DNA of 64,000 nt from Oceaniglobus trochenteri (GTDB lineage Bacteria; Pseudomonadota; Alphaproteobacteria; Rhodobacterales; Rhodobacteraceae), in contig NZ_JACNMM010000011.1 in the NCBI RefSeq assembly GCF_020529025.1, forward strand, positions 1 through 64,000. The letters run 5' to 3'. Positions 1 to 7,055 of the stretch are shown here, in pieces; the stretch's first letter is position 1, and each line of letters starts with the position of its first letter. The position numbers were made by a program, and so were the translations under genes. The notes beneath the pieces were generated by a model. That model was not told the DNA's origin and searched no databases. It saw nothing but the letters and a program-made list of their open reading frames with translations.

Positions 1-127
1 TGCCCCGCCAGTGCCAGTCGGGCGCGGTGAAGCGCGCAAGGGTGGCCGCAGTCTCGGCCGGGTCAGCCGCGCAGATGGCTGCGTGAAAATCGCGCACAAG
101 CGCCTTCTCGGACTGGAAATCAGACAT
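1..127 (-). CDS. SnoaL-like/NTF2-fold protein, N-terminal fragment
   Basis: Only the first 42 codons lie in the window; the gene continues past the left edge. Read on the minus strand from ATG at 127, the peptide begins MSDFQSEKALVRDFH and reaches a DWHWRG segment. That pattern (an N-terminal helix, then a D-W-H-W stretch) is what I know from small SnoaL-like ester-cyclase or NTF2-superfamily proteins of Rhodobacteraceae. The gene diverges from the ABC transporter at 317, and two copies of the proposed LacI operator lie between them, so both are probably co-regulated. A second SnoaL-type gene lies on the other side of the transporter (3640-4812). The catalytic role is unknown. The call rests on a short fragment. 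Confidence 0.6.
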   Translation of the reverse strand, partial: MSDFQSEKALVRDFHAAICAADPAETAATLARFTAPDWHWRG

Positions 128-172
128 CAGGATTCTCTTGGACAAGGTTCGTTCCGACAACCACAACACGTT

Positions 173-188
173 TCGCATTCGAATGCAA
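173..188. promoter_or_regulatory. Putative LacI operator, site 1
   Basis: The sequence is TCGCATTCGAATGCAA. Its inner 12 bases, GCATTCGAATGC (175-186), form a perfect palindrome. It agrees at 14 of 16 positions with the sites at 196-211 and 4873-4888, when aligned on the centre. It lies between the divergent starts at 127 and 317. The assignment to the LacI-family protein encoded at 4918-5961 is inferred from the repeated occurrence and the palindromic symmetry. Confidence 0.75.
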
Positions 189-195
189 AAACATT

Positions 196-211
196 TTGAA
201 TTCGAATGCAA
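196..211. promoter_or_regulatory. Putative LacI operator, site 2
   Basis: The sequence TTGAATTCGAATGCAA is identical over all 16 bases to the site at 4873-4888 just upstream of the lacI-type gene. Its centre is 23 bp from that of site 1, roughly two helical turns, so two dimers could bind the same face and loop or cooperate. The palindromic core is ATTCGAAT with outer arms TTG/CAA. Confidence 0.8.
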
Positions 212-316
212 GTCATGCTATCAAGCTGGCATCGATCACCAATCCAAAAAGCACCGACGGCGCCAACCGCCTTGCCGTCAAGGAGCCACCCACCCCAACA
301 TGGAGCCACCCCTGAC

Positions 317-1558
317 ATGAGATATCTGAGTTCCGCTGCCATCGCAGGTCTGATGCTTCCCGCCCTTGCCACCGCCGCCCTTGCCGATTGCCCCGACTTC
401 GGCAAAGGCTCGCTGCGGTTGCTGTCGAATGAACATGCCTCGGTCGAGATCGCGGTCGACCGAATCGCGGAATGCGCCACGGCGGATTTCACCGTGAAGG
501 CGAACCTCAACACCGAACACGCAACCATCCAGGGTCCGGCGCTTTCGGTTTCGCCGTCGGAATACAATGTCGTCGTCCTGGCCAACGGTTCGCTGACGCC
601 GCTGCTGAACGCCAACCTCGTGCGCCCGCTGGACGACCTGATCGCCAAGTACGGCGATCAGCTGAATCCGAACCAGATGATCAAGATCAACGGCAAGACC
701 ATGGCCATCGCCTTCATGGCCAATGCCCAGCATTTCTTCTATCGCGAAGACGTTCTGGAACAGGCCGGCGTGCCCGTGCCCACCACCTATGAAGAGGTGA
801 TCGAAGCCTCCAAGGCGATCCGCGATCAGGGCATCATGCAGTATCCGCTTGCCGCCACGATGATCCCGGACTGGTCGCTGGCGCAGGAATTCGTGAACAT
901 GTACATGGGCCGCGGCGGCGAATTCTTCGAACCGGGGTCGGCCAAACCGGCGCTGGACATGGACAAGGCGATCGCCACCCTGGAGATGCTCAAGGAGATG
1001 AGCACCTACATGAACCCCGATTACCTGACCTTCGATACCGATGCCATCGTCCCGATCTGGGAAGCAGGCGAAGTTGCCATGGCCAACCTCTGGGGCTCGC
1101 AGGCTTCCAGCTTCCTGCCCGAAAACAGCCCCTCGCCCGAAATCGCCGAAAACACCCGGTTTGCGGCCGCGCCTTCGGTCGGCGGACAGGGTGTGCCGGC
1201 AACCACCGTCTGGTGGGACGGCTTTGCCATTCCCAAGAACATTCCGGACGAAGACGCCGAAATCGCCTTCCGGGCGATGATGTACGGCCTTTCGCCCGAA
1301 ATGGTGGCCGACAACCCCAGGGCAGCGGTCTGGCTGATCAAGGGTTACGAGCCGACACCGGCCGCGAAGGGCATCGTCGAAAGTGTCCAGGGCGGTGCAC
1401 CCAGCTATTCGATGCTGCCCTACATGAGCCTGATGCACGATACATTCGGCGCCAACCTGGCGGCCTTCATGACCGGCGGAAAATCGGCCGAGGAAACCAT
1501 TTCGGACGTGCTGCGCGACTACGAGACCTCCGCGCGCCAGGCCGGCTTCCTGAACTGA
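317..1558 (+). CDS. ABC carbohydrate importer, solute-binding protein (family 1)
   Basis: A periplasmic receptor of 413 residues that captures a sugar or sugar-like ligand and delivers it to the permeases encoded just downstream. The start at 317 is chosen because it gives a clean signal peptide (MRYLSS, a hydrophobic stretch, then ATAALA before DCPDF at about residue 24); upstream in-frame starts would put a hydrophilic tail in front of it. The body has the family-1 layout, with a hinge region containing IPIWEAGEVAM-like and LWGSQ segments around residues 240-260 that in this family lie near the ligand. Two LacI-type operators lie 105-145 bp upstream. A perfect hairpin follows the stop codon. 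The ligand is unknown, and no ATPase gene is seen next to this system. Confidence 0.88.
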   Translation: MRYLSSAAIAGLMLPALATAALADCPDFGKGSLRLLSNEHASVEIAVDRIAECATADFTVKANLNTEHATIQGPALSVSPSEYNVVVLANGSLTPLLNANLVRPLDDLIAKYGDQLNPNQMIKINGKTMAIAFMANAQHFFYREDVLEQAGVPVPTTYEEVIEASKAIRDQGIMQYPLAATMIPDWSLAQEFVNMYMGRGGEFFEPGSAKPALDMDKAIATLEMLKEMSTYMNPDYLTFDTDAIVPIWEAGEVAMANLWGSQASSFLPENSPSPEIAENTRFAAAPSVGGQGVPATTVWWDGFAIPKNIPDEDAEIAFRAMMYGLSPEMVADNPRAAVWLIKGYEPTPAAKGIVESVQGGAPSYSMLPYMSLMHDTFGANLAAFMTGGKSAEETISDVLRDYETSARQAGFLN

Positions 1559-1571
1559 CCACTGTTCAATC

Positions 1572-1598
1572 GCGCCGCCGGGATTGCCTCGGCGGCGC
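1572..1598 (+). other. Intercistronic stem-loop after binding-protein gene
   Basis: GCGCCGCCG (1572-1580) pairs perfectly with CGGCGGCGC (1590-1598) around a 9-base loop, in the gap between the binding-protein gene and the first permease gene. No T-run follows, so it is unlikely to be a full terminator. It more probably protects the 3' end of the upstream message and sets a higher binding-protein to permease ratio. Four other operons in the window have the same arrangement. Confidence 0.65.
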
Positions 1599-1616
1599 AA
1601 ACAATGGCGGGATATC

Positions 1617-2645
1617 ATGCCACATCTGACTTTTGCGAAGTTCATCTTCCCCTCGCTGGCCGCGATGTTCATCTTCATCGCATTGCCCATCGTTTCGGTT
1701 GTCTATCAATCGTTCTTCATCGAACACGAACAGATCATGCAGGAGGTCGAAACCTGCGATCCATTCAGTTGCAAGACCGAGCGGCGGATCGACCCCGAGG
1801 CGATGATCGCCCTGCGCGCGGAACAGCCGGCGGGACGGTTCAACGGGCTGGGCACCTATACCGACAGCGCCCATCTTGCCTTCGATGAAATCGCACGGAT
1901 CTGGCGCGCGTCGCCCGACATCCTCACGGCGCTGGACCGGATCACGGACCTGCCGTTCTACCGGGCCCTTCTGTTCACCTTCGCCTACACGGCCGTGGTG
2001 ACGCCCGCCTCGATCGCGCTGGGGTTCTTCGTGGCGCTGGCCGTCAACCAGATACCGAAGCTGATCCGCGGGATCGTCGTCTATTTCTCGCTTCTGCCGA
2101 TGATCGTGCCCTCCCTGCTTGGGTCGCTCATCCTGTTCTGGATGATCGATTCGCGGGGCATCATCGGATCGTCGCTTCAGGTGCTGTTCAATGACCCCAC
2201 GCTGTCGCTCAAGGCGTCACCGGTTCTGACCTGGATCACGCTCTTTTCCTATGGAACCTGGAATTCGACGCCCTTCGTCTTCATCATCTTCTTCGCGGCG
2301 CTACAGACCGTGCCGCGCGATACGCTGGAAGCCGCAATGGTGGATGGCGCCTCGCGGTGGGACAGGGTGCGCTTCGTGGTGGCCCCGCACCTGGCCAATG
2401 TGGCGACCTTCCTTGTCCTTGTCAGCGTCATGGACAACTTCCGCGTCTTCGAGGCGATCATCGGGTTCAGCGCCCAGGCCCATGCCTCATCGCTGTCCAG
2501 CGTGATCTTCAACGATCTGCGCAGCGGAGATGTCCCGCTCTTCGGGTCTGCCGCCGCAACCTCGATCATGACGATCATCTGCATCGCCCTCTTGATGAGC
2601 CCCTCGATCCGCCGCACCTGGATATCGTTCCGGGCCAAGGCCTGA
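1617..2645 (+). CDS. ABC carbohydrate importer, permease 1 (MalF-like)
   Basis: An inner-membrane subunit of 342 residues. Translation most likely starts at ATG 1617 (MPHLTF), which begins directly with the first membrane helix; the longer frame adds a basic, unlikely leader. After this helix comes a periplasmic stretch of about 85 residues containing two cysteines seven residues apart (TCDPFSCK), then the usual five-helix permease core. The EAA loop that docks onto the ABC ATPase is clear at about residues 238-253 (EAAMVDGASRWDRVRF). Only 23 bp separate it from the next permease gene, so they are one operon. The extended N-terminal periplasmic segment is somewhat larger than usual for this family. 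Confidence 0.88.
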   Translation: MPHLTFAKFIFPSLAAMFIFIALPIVSVVYQSFFIEHEQIMQEVETCDPFSCKTERRIDPEAMIALRAEQPAGRFNGLGTYTDSAHLAFDEIARIWRASPDILTALDRITDLPFYRALLFTFAYTAVVTPASIALGFFVALAVNQIPKLIRGIVVYFSLLPMIVPSLLGSLILFWMIDSRGIIGSSLQVLFNDPTLSLKASPVLTWITLFSYGTWNSTPFVFIIFFAALQTVPRDTLEAAMVDGASRWDRVRFVVAPHLANVATFLVLVSVMDNFRVFEAIIGFSAQAHASSLSSVIFNDLRSGDVPLFGSAAATSIMTIICIALLMSPSIRRTWISFRAKA

Positions 2646-2668
2646 ACCCCGATCTGGAGATCTGAGCC

Positions 2669-3550
2669 ATGGAAGCTCCCACCTATCGCGTGCCCCGGTA
2701 CCTCAAACTGCTGGCCTTCGGCTTCGTCCTTGTCTGGGTGTTGACGGCGGCATTCCCCTTCGCCTGGACGGTCTGGGGCAGTTTCAAGGTCCAGGCCGAT
2801 TTCTTCTCCTACGGAGACTGGACCGATGCCCTGGACGGTCCGGCGACCACCGCCCAGACCGGCGGCGCCTTTACCCTCGACGCCTATCGCGGGGTCTGGA
2901 TCGACAACGAATTCTGGAAACCCGCGCTCAACACGATCATCGTCACCGTCTCGGTCACGGCGATCTCGCTCACGCTGGGCACCCTGGGCGGCTATGCCCT
3001 GGCCCGCTCGGGGTATCGCTATGCCTTCTGGATCCTGCTTGCGGCGCTCATCTTCCGGGCGATGCCGGGGGTGACGCTGGTTTCGGGCTATCTGTTGCCG
3101 TTCTTCGAACTGAACATCTGGGGAAAGCTGCCCACGGCGATCATCGTGCTGGTGGCGCTGAACCAGCCCTTCACGCTTTGGCTGCTGCATGCCTTCTTCC
3201 TGTCCATTCCGCGTGACCTGGACGAAAGCGCGCTGGTCGACGGATGCACCCGGTTCCAGGCCTTCCGGCTGGCCATCATTCCCGTGATGTGGCCGGGGGT
3301 GATTACCGCAGGGATCTTCAGTTTCCTCACCGGCTATAGCGACTTCGTGATCTCGGCGGCGATCCTTTCGGAGGAGAACCAGACCATGATCCCCCGCATC
3401 GCGGCCTTCCTCGGATCGGTCCAGTTGCGCGGTCAGATCATGTATGCGGTGGCGGCAACGGTTTCGGTGATCGTTCCGCTGATCATCCTTGTCCTGTTCT
3501 TCCAGAAACGGATCGTAAGCGGCCTGACCGCCGGTGCCGTTAAGGGCTGA
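2669..3550 (+). CDS. ABC carbohydrate importer, permease 2 (MalG-like)
   Basis: The second inner-membrane subunit, 293 residues with six predicted helices, and the usual partner of the preceding permease. The ATPase-docking EAA loop is at about residues 186-200 (ESALVDGCTRFQAFR), with Ser and Cys at positions where Ala and Ala/Ser are commoner. A periplasmic loop of about 60 residues follows helix 1. The gene ends with AVKG, a typical C-terminus of this family, and is closed by a strong terminator. No nucleotide-binding subunit is encoded here, so it must lie left of the window or be shared with a MsmK/UgpC-type ATPase such as the ones at 24099 or 34152. Confidence 0.88.
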   Translation: MEAPTYRVPRYLKLLAFGFVLVWVLTAAFPFAWTVWGSFKVQADFFSYGDWTDALDGPATTAQTGGAFTLDAYRGVWIDNEFWKPALNTIIVTVSVTAISLTLGTLGGYALARSGYRYAFWILLAALIFRAMPGVTLVSGYLLPFFELNIWGKLPTAIIVLVALNQPFTLWLLHAFFLSIPRDLDESALVDGCTRFQAFRLAIIPVMWPGVITAGIFSFLTGYSDFVISAAILSEENQTMIPRIAAFLGSVQLRGQIMYAVAATVSVIVPLIILVLFFQKRIVSGLTAGAVKG

Positions 3551-3567
3551 CGCAACAGAAAGACATG

Positions 3568-3607
3568 AAAAAAGGGGCCGGAACAGTTGATGTTCCGGCC
3601 CCTTTTT
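3568..3607. terminator. Bidirectional rho-independent terminator
   Basis: GGGGCCGGAACA (3574-3585) pairs perfectly with TGTTCCGGCCCC (3591-3602) around a 5-base loop. The stem is flanked by six A on the left and five T on the right, so it works on both strands. It lies between the convergent transporter operon and the SnoaL gene at 3640-4812. Confidence 0.92.
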
Positions 3608-3639
3608 CGTGTGTCACGCCCCGAAAGGCGTGACGCGGA

Positions 3640-4812
3640 TCAATCCGCCACGGTGCCTTCCGAAGCCATTTCCCCGGCCAGAACCTGCACAAGAAGGCTC
3701 ATCTCGTCATAGACCGTCGATTCATCGATGATCTTGCCGTCGACGTAGTGATAGTGGCTTACCCCCATCAGCCGGAGCGGCCGTTGCGTGGGGGCGCCCA
3801 GCGTTTCGAACTGGCCCCATCCGCCGTGGCGGCCCTCGATCGTCCAGCGCACCGCAACCTTGGTGCCGCCTTCCTCGACCTCGGTGGAGCAGATGTGTTC
3901 GGCGCGGAAACTGCCGTCGGGGATCGCCCCGAAAACGCCCATCCACTGGTGGATGATCGCCTCGACGCCGGTAAGCTCGGCCATCAGCGGCCCGTGATAC
4001 ATGGCGTTCGGATCATAGATCGCGCGCATCTCGCCGAAGTTCCGTTGGTTCATCGCCTTGTGCAGCCATTGCAGGGTGGCCTCTTCGGCCGGCGTGCGGG
4101 CGATGGCGATGTCGGCATGATCGACCGGCGGCAACTGGCCGATCTGGCGGCTTCTGATACCTGCATCGCGGGGCAGGGCCGCCCCGATCCGCGCCGCGGC
4201 GGCACGGGCGAAGGGCATCGGGTCCAGCTCAAGCTGCTGCAGAAGGCTCAGGGTGTCGCCCACCAGCCATTCGCGGTAGATGCGGTTGCGATAGATCATG
4301 CAGTCCGCCACGCCGCGCGTCGTGTACTTGCGCCCCGTGGGCGGGCCGTAGGGCCCCGGCTGGGTGTGGCGACCCACCGTCGTGATGAGGTGCGAGGTAT
4401 AGAACCCGGCCTTGTCGTCCCCACCCCAGATGACCTGGCTTGCCATCCCGACATGGGGCATGGTCACGATCCGCTCAAGCGTCGCCTCGACCACTTCCTC
4501 GCGGTCATAGATCGTTTCGTTCGGCAGGTAGACGGTACAGTTGTGGGTATAGTGGCTGTAGATCAGCCCGATGTTCTTCTCCTCCCAGATCCGGTGCGTA
4601 CAGCGCAGGATGTAATCGACGATGTCGGTATACTCGGGGTCGAACCCCTCCATGGATTGCGTGCGCTTGCGGGCGGGACCGGTGAATTCGGCATAGTCCA
4701 TGCGCTCGACCGGAATCGTTGTCGGTGTGCGCGCCGACGGTGCGGCGGGTGCCGGTGCGGGGCTTGCCGGTTTGTCGGCGGTTTTCGCCGGGGCGTCTTT
4801 GGTATTGCTCAT
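3640..4812 (-). CDS. Protein with two SnoaL-like (NTF2-fold) domains
   Basis: 390 residues, starting at ATG 4812 (MSNTKDAPAK). A Pro/Ala/Lys-rich, probably disordered N-terminus of about 40 residues is followed by two NTF2-fold SnoaL-like domains: one at about residues 60-190 (with EEKNIGLIYSHY and WLVGDTL segments) and one at about 240-385 (WLHKAMNQRN, DGSFRAEHI, HYHYVDGKI). Cone-shaped domains of this superfamily act as cyclases, isomerases, dehydratases or small-molecule binders; the reaction here is unknown. There is no signal peptide, so it should be cytosolic. It shares an intergenic region, and the proposed operator at 4873-4888, with the divergent LacI gene, and it faces the transporter operon. 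Together with the fragment at 1-127 it suggests SnoaL chemistry on the imported compound. The longer reading frame up to 4956 would run through the operator and is rejected. Confidence 0.8.
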   Translation of the reverse strand: MSNTKDAPAKTADKPASPAPAPAAPSARTPTTIPVERMDYAEFTGPARKRTQSMEGFDPEYTDIVDYILRCTHRIWEEKNIGLIYSHYTHNCTVYLPNETIYDREEVVEATLERIVTMPHVGMASQVIWGGDDKAGFYTSHLITTVGRHTQPGPYGPPTGRKYTTRGVADCMIYRNRIYREWLVGDTLSLLQQLELDPMPFARAAAARIGAALPRDAGIRSRQIGQLPPVDHADIAIARTPAEEATLQWLHKAMNQRNFGEMRAIYDPNAMYHGPLMAELTGVEAIIHQWMGVFGAIPDGSFRAEHICSTEVEEGGTKVAVRWTIEGRHGGWGQFETLGAPTQRPLRLMGVSHYHYVDGKIIDESTVYDEMSLLVQVLAGEMASEGTVAD

Positions 4813-4822
4813 GATTCGAATC
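4813..4822. promoter_or_regulatory. Weak second LacI-like site next to the SnoaL start codon
   Basis: GATTCGAATC is a perfect 10-base palindrome with the same ATTCGAAT core as the three stronger sites, but it lacks the outer TTG/CAA arms. It abuts the ATG of the SnoaL gene. It may be an auxiliary site or chance. Confidence 0.35.
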
Positions 4823-4872
4823 TCTTGCGCTTGGTTGCAGCCACGGGGGCTGTTAAAGGAAGGATACATGTC

Positions 4873-4888
4873 TTGAATTCGAATGCAA
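4873..4888. promoter_or_regulatory. Putative LacI operator, site 3
   Basis: TTGAATTCGAATGCAA is an exact 16-base repeat of the site at 196-211. It sits between the divergent SnoaL (start 4812) and lacI-type (start 4918) genes, 30 bp upstream of the regulator start. This is the expected place for autoregulation. Confidence 0.8.
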
Positions 4889-4917
4889 AGGCTTGCGTGC
4901 CGCCCAGCGGCAACCGT

Positions 4918-5961
4918 ATGGAGAGGGTTACAAGCGCGATGGGAAAAGTCATGCAACGGGATGGGTCGGCGACCTCATACGACGTCGCCCGCGCCGCCGG
5001 TGTCAGCCAATCGACGGTAAGTCGCGTGTTTTCACCCAAGGCCAAGGTATCGGAAGCGGTGGCGCAGCGCGTGCGCGACGCGGCGGCCCAGCTTGGCTAT
5101 CGGCCCAACCGCCTGGCGCGGGCGATGATCACCGGGCGAAGCCGCATCGTCGCCTTGGTGGTCGCCCATTTCGAGAACCCCTTCTATCCGGATTCCTTTG
5201 AGCATCTGGCCCTCGCACTTCAGAAGGAAGGCTATCACGTCCTTACCTTCATGGCCGCCGACCTCGGCGCCCGCACCGACGAGGTGATCCAGGAGTTGCT
5301 GGACTATCGGGTCGAGGGGCTGATCATGGCTTCGGTCGGCCTGTCCAACGAACTGACCCAGGCCATTGCCGAGGCCGAGATTCCTGTGGTGATGTTCAAC
5401 CGCGTGCAGGATCATCAGGACATCTCGGGCGTCAGTTCGGACAATGTCGCCGGGGGGCGGGCCATCGCAGAACATCTGCTGCGCACGGGCCATAGCCGGA
5501 TTTCCTATATTGCGGGCTGGGAAGGCGCCTCGACCCAGCGCGACCGCGAGGCCGGATTCCTGGCCGGGCTGGCCGATGGTGGCGCCACGCTCTTTTCCCG
5601 CGAGGTGGGGGATTTCCACCACGACAGCGCCGAAAAGGCGGCGCGCCGGATGTTCGCCGCGCCGGTTCACCCCGATGCCGTCTTTGTCGCCAACGATCAC
5701 ATGGCTTTCGCGGTGATGGACGTGCTGCGCCACGACCTGGGCCTGCGCATCCCCGAGGATGTTTCGGTCATCGGCTATGACGACGTGCCCACCTCGGCCT
5801 GGAAAAGCTATGACCTGACCACGGTGCGCCAGCCGGTGCGCGCCATGGTCGACGGGGCGGTCCGGCTGTTGCTGGAGCGGATCGCCCACCCCGATGCCCC
5901 GGCGGCGCGCATCGTTCTGGAAGGCGCCCTGATCGAGCGCGGATCGGTGCGACGCGCCTAG
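4918..5961 (+). CDS. LacI-family transcriptional regulator
   Basis: 347 residues from ATG 4918 (MERVTSAMGK); an internal ATG at 4939 is an alternative. The helix-turn-helix with hinge helix is clear near the N-terminus (SYDVARAAGVSQSTVSRVF, about residues 19-37), followed by NRLARAMITGRS and the periplasmic-binding-protein-like effector domain to the end. In this family the effector domain binds a sugar or sugar derivative and releases the dimer from a palindromic operator. The palindromes at 173-188, 196-211 and 4873-4888 are the obvious targets, so it probably controls itself, both SnoaL genes and the ABC importer. Its stop codon overlaps that of the convergent GH88/105 gene within a single CTAG. 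Confidence 0.9.
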   Translation: MERVTSAMGKVMQRDGSATSYDVARAAGVSQSTVSRVFSPKAKVSEAVAQRVRDAAAQLGYRPNRLARAMITGRSRIVALVVAHFENPFYPDSFEHLALALQKEGYHVLTFMAADLGARTDEVIQELLDYRVEGLIMASVGLSNELTQAIAEAEIPVVMFNRVQDHQDISGVSSDNVAGGRAIAEHLLRTGHSRISYIAGWEGASTQRDREAGFLAGLADGGATLFSREVGDFHHDSAEKAARRMFAAPVHPDAVFVANDHMAFAVMDVLRHDLGLRIPEDVSVIGYDDVPTSAWKSYDLTTVRQPVRAMVDGAVRLLLERIAHPDAPAARIVLEGALIERGSVRRA

Positions 5962-7043
5962 CCCTCGCGGGCCAGGGCGCGGGCGCGGATCGCCGTCAGG
6001 ACCGGCCCCTGCCCCCAGGGCACGATACGGTCAAGCGGGACATGCCAGTAATGTTCCTCGACCAGCGCCGACATGACGGCGGCCGAGACACCGCGCAGGT
6101 TTCCCTGGTCGTCCAGGTTCGCGGCCATGGCGGCGAAGGCGCGTTCGGCGGGCCCGGCAAATTCATCGCGCGGCAGAAGCCCCATGGCGATGCCACGGAA
6201 AAACGCCGTGGCCATGAAGGCCGCGGTCGAGCTTTCGGCCCCCGAGCGCGGTTCGTGCACCATGCAGTGCCAGTTGCCGTCGGCAAGCTGGAACTCCACC
6301 ATCCGCCGGGCCAGGGCCAGCGCCTGGGCGCGCACCTCGTCAAGGCCGGGGGTGTCGGCGGGAAGGCAATGGGCCACGTCCAGCAGCCCCAATAGCGCCC
6401 ATCCCTGTCCCCGCCCCCAGCCGGGAATATAGGCGCGGTCGACCTTTTCCAGCCAGTAGTGACAGTAAAGCCCCGTCGCCTCGTCGAAGATCAGCGGGCG
6501 ATACCCCAGGATCTCGCGGATGGCGGCGCCGGCCCATCCGCCTTCGGGGTCGATGCGCGACAGGTGGGCGAAGAAGGGCGCGTCGAAATGCATGCAGTCC
6601 AGCCAGATGCCCGGGCCGGGGGCCTTCATCTGCTCTTGTTCGGCGGGCGAAAGGGGCACGCCGCCATAGGGCATGCGCAATGACCTGAGCGTGTCCTCAA
6701 AGGTGATCGACACCCCGCCGTGGCGGCGACGCCCGCGCAGATGGTGGCCCAGCTTCAGGACCGCATCGCGCAGCACCCCGTCCTTTCGCCGCGCGACGAT
6801 CTCGCACATCACATGGCCCGGGGCGGTGTTGTCGTCAGGGTGAAAGGGCTCCATCCGCGTGGCCCAGGCGCGAAAGAATCCGTGGGCAAAGTCGATCCAC
6901 TTTTCGCTGCCCAGGTGGTCGGATGCGGCAACAAGCCCCTCGAACCCCACGGAATCGCCATAGAACCAGCCCTTGAACGGATGGGCGCCCAGGCGTTCGG
7001 CCACGCGCGCCACCAGGGCATCGGAAATCTCCACCTCTTGCAT
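5958..7043 (-). CDS. GH88/GH105-type unsaturated glucuronyl (rhamnogalacturonyl) hydrolase
   Basis: 361 residues, close to the usual length of the family, without a signal peptide, so cytosolic. These alpha6/alpha6-barrel enzymes hydrate the double bond of 4,5-unsaturated uronic acids made by polysaccharide lyases and so release the next sugar. Family marks seen are the LDCMHFDAPF segment (Asp at about residue 149, the likely catalytic acid), WGRGQGW at about 209-215, and GWFYGDSVGFEGLVA near the N-terminus. It is the last gene of a minus-strand series: TctC, TctB, TctA, enolase-like, then this one, with only 12 bp to the enolase-like gene. The context suggests that the TTT system brings in an unsaturated uronide or its breakdown acid. 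GH88 versus GH105 cannot be separated by eye. Confidence 0.82.
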   Translation of the reverse strand: MQEVEISDALVARVAERLGAHPFKGWFYGDSVGFEGLVAASDHLGSEKWIDFAHGFFRAWATRMEPFHPDDNTAPGHVMCEIVARRKDGVLRDAVLKLGHHLRGRRRHGGVSITFEDTLRSLRMPYGGVPLSPAEQEQMKAPGPGIWLDCMHFDAPFFAHLSRIDPEGGWAGAAIREILGYRPLIFDEATGLYCHYWLEKVDRAYIPGWGRGQGWALLGLLDVAHCLPADTPGLDEVRAQALALARRMVEFQLADGNWHCMVHEPRSGAESSTAAFMATAFFRGIAMGLLPRDEFAGPAERAFAAMAANLDDQGNLRGVSAAVMSALVEEHYWHVPLDRIVPWGQGPVLTAIRARALAREG

Positions 7044-7055
7044 GCCGCTCTCTCC

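Noticed and set aside
3748-4917. Upstream extension of the LacI reading frame by about 390 codons
   Set aside because: It lies antisense to the SnoaL gene, runs through the operator at 4873-4888 and has shadow composition; the HTH starts only after 4918.
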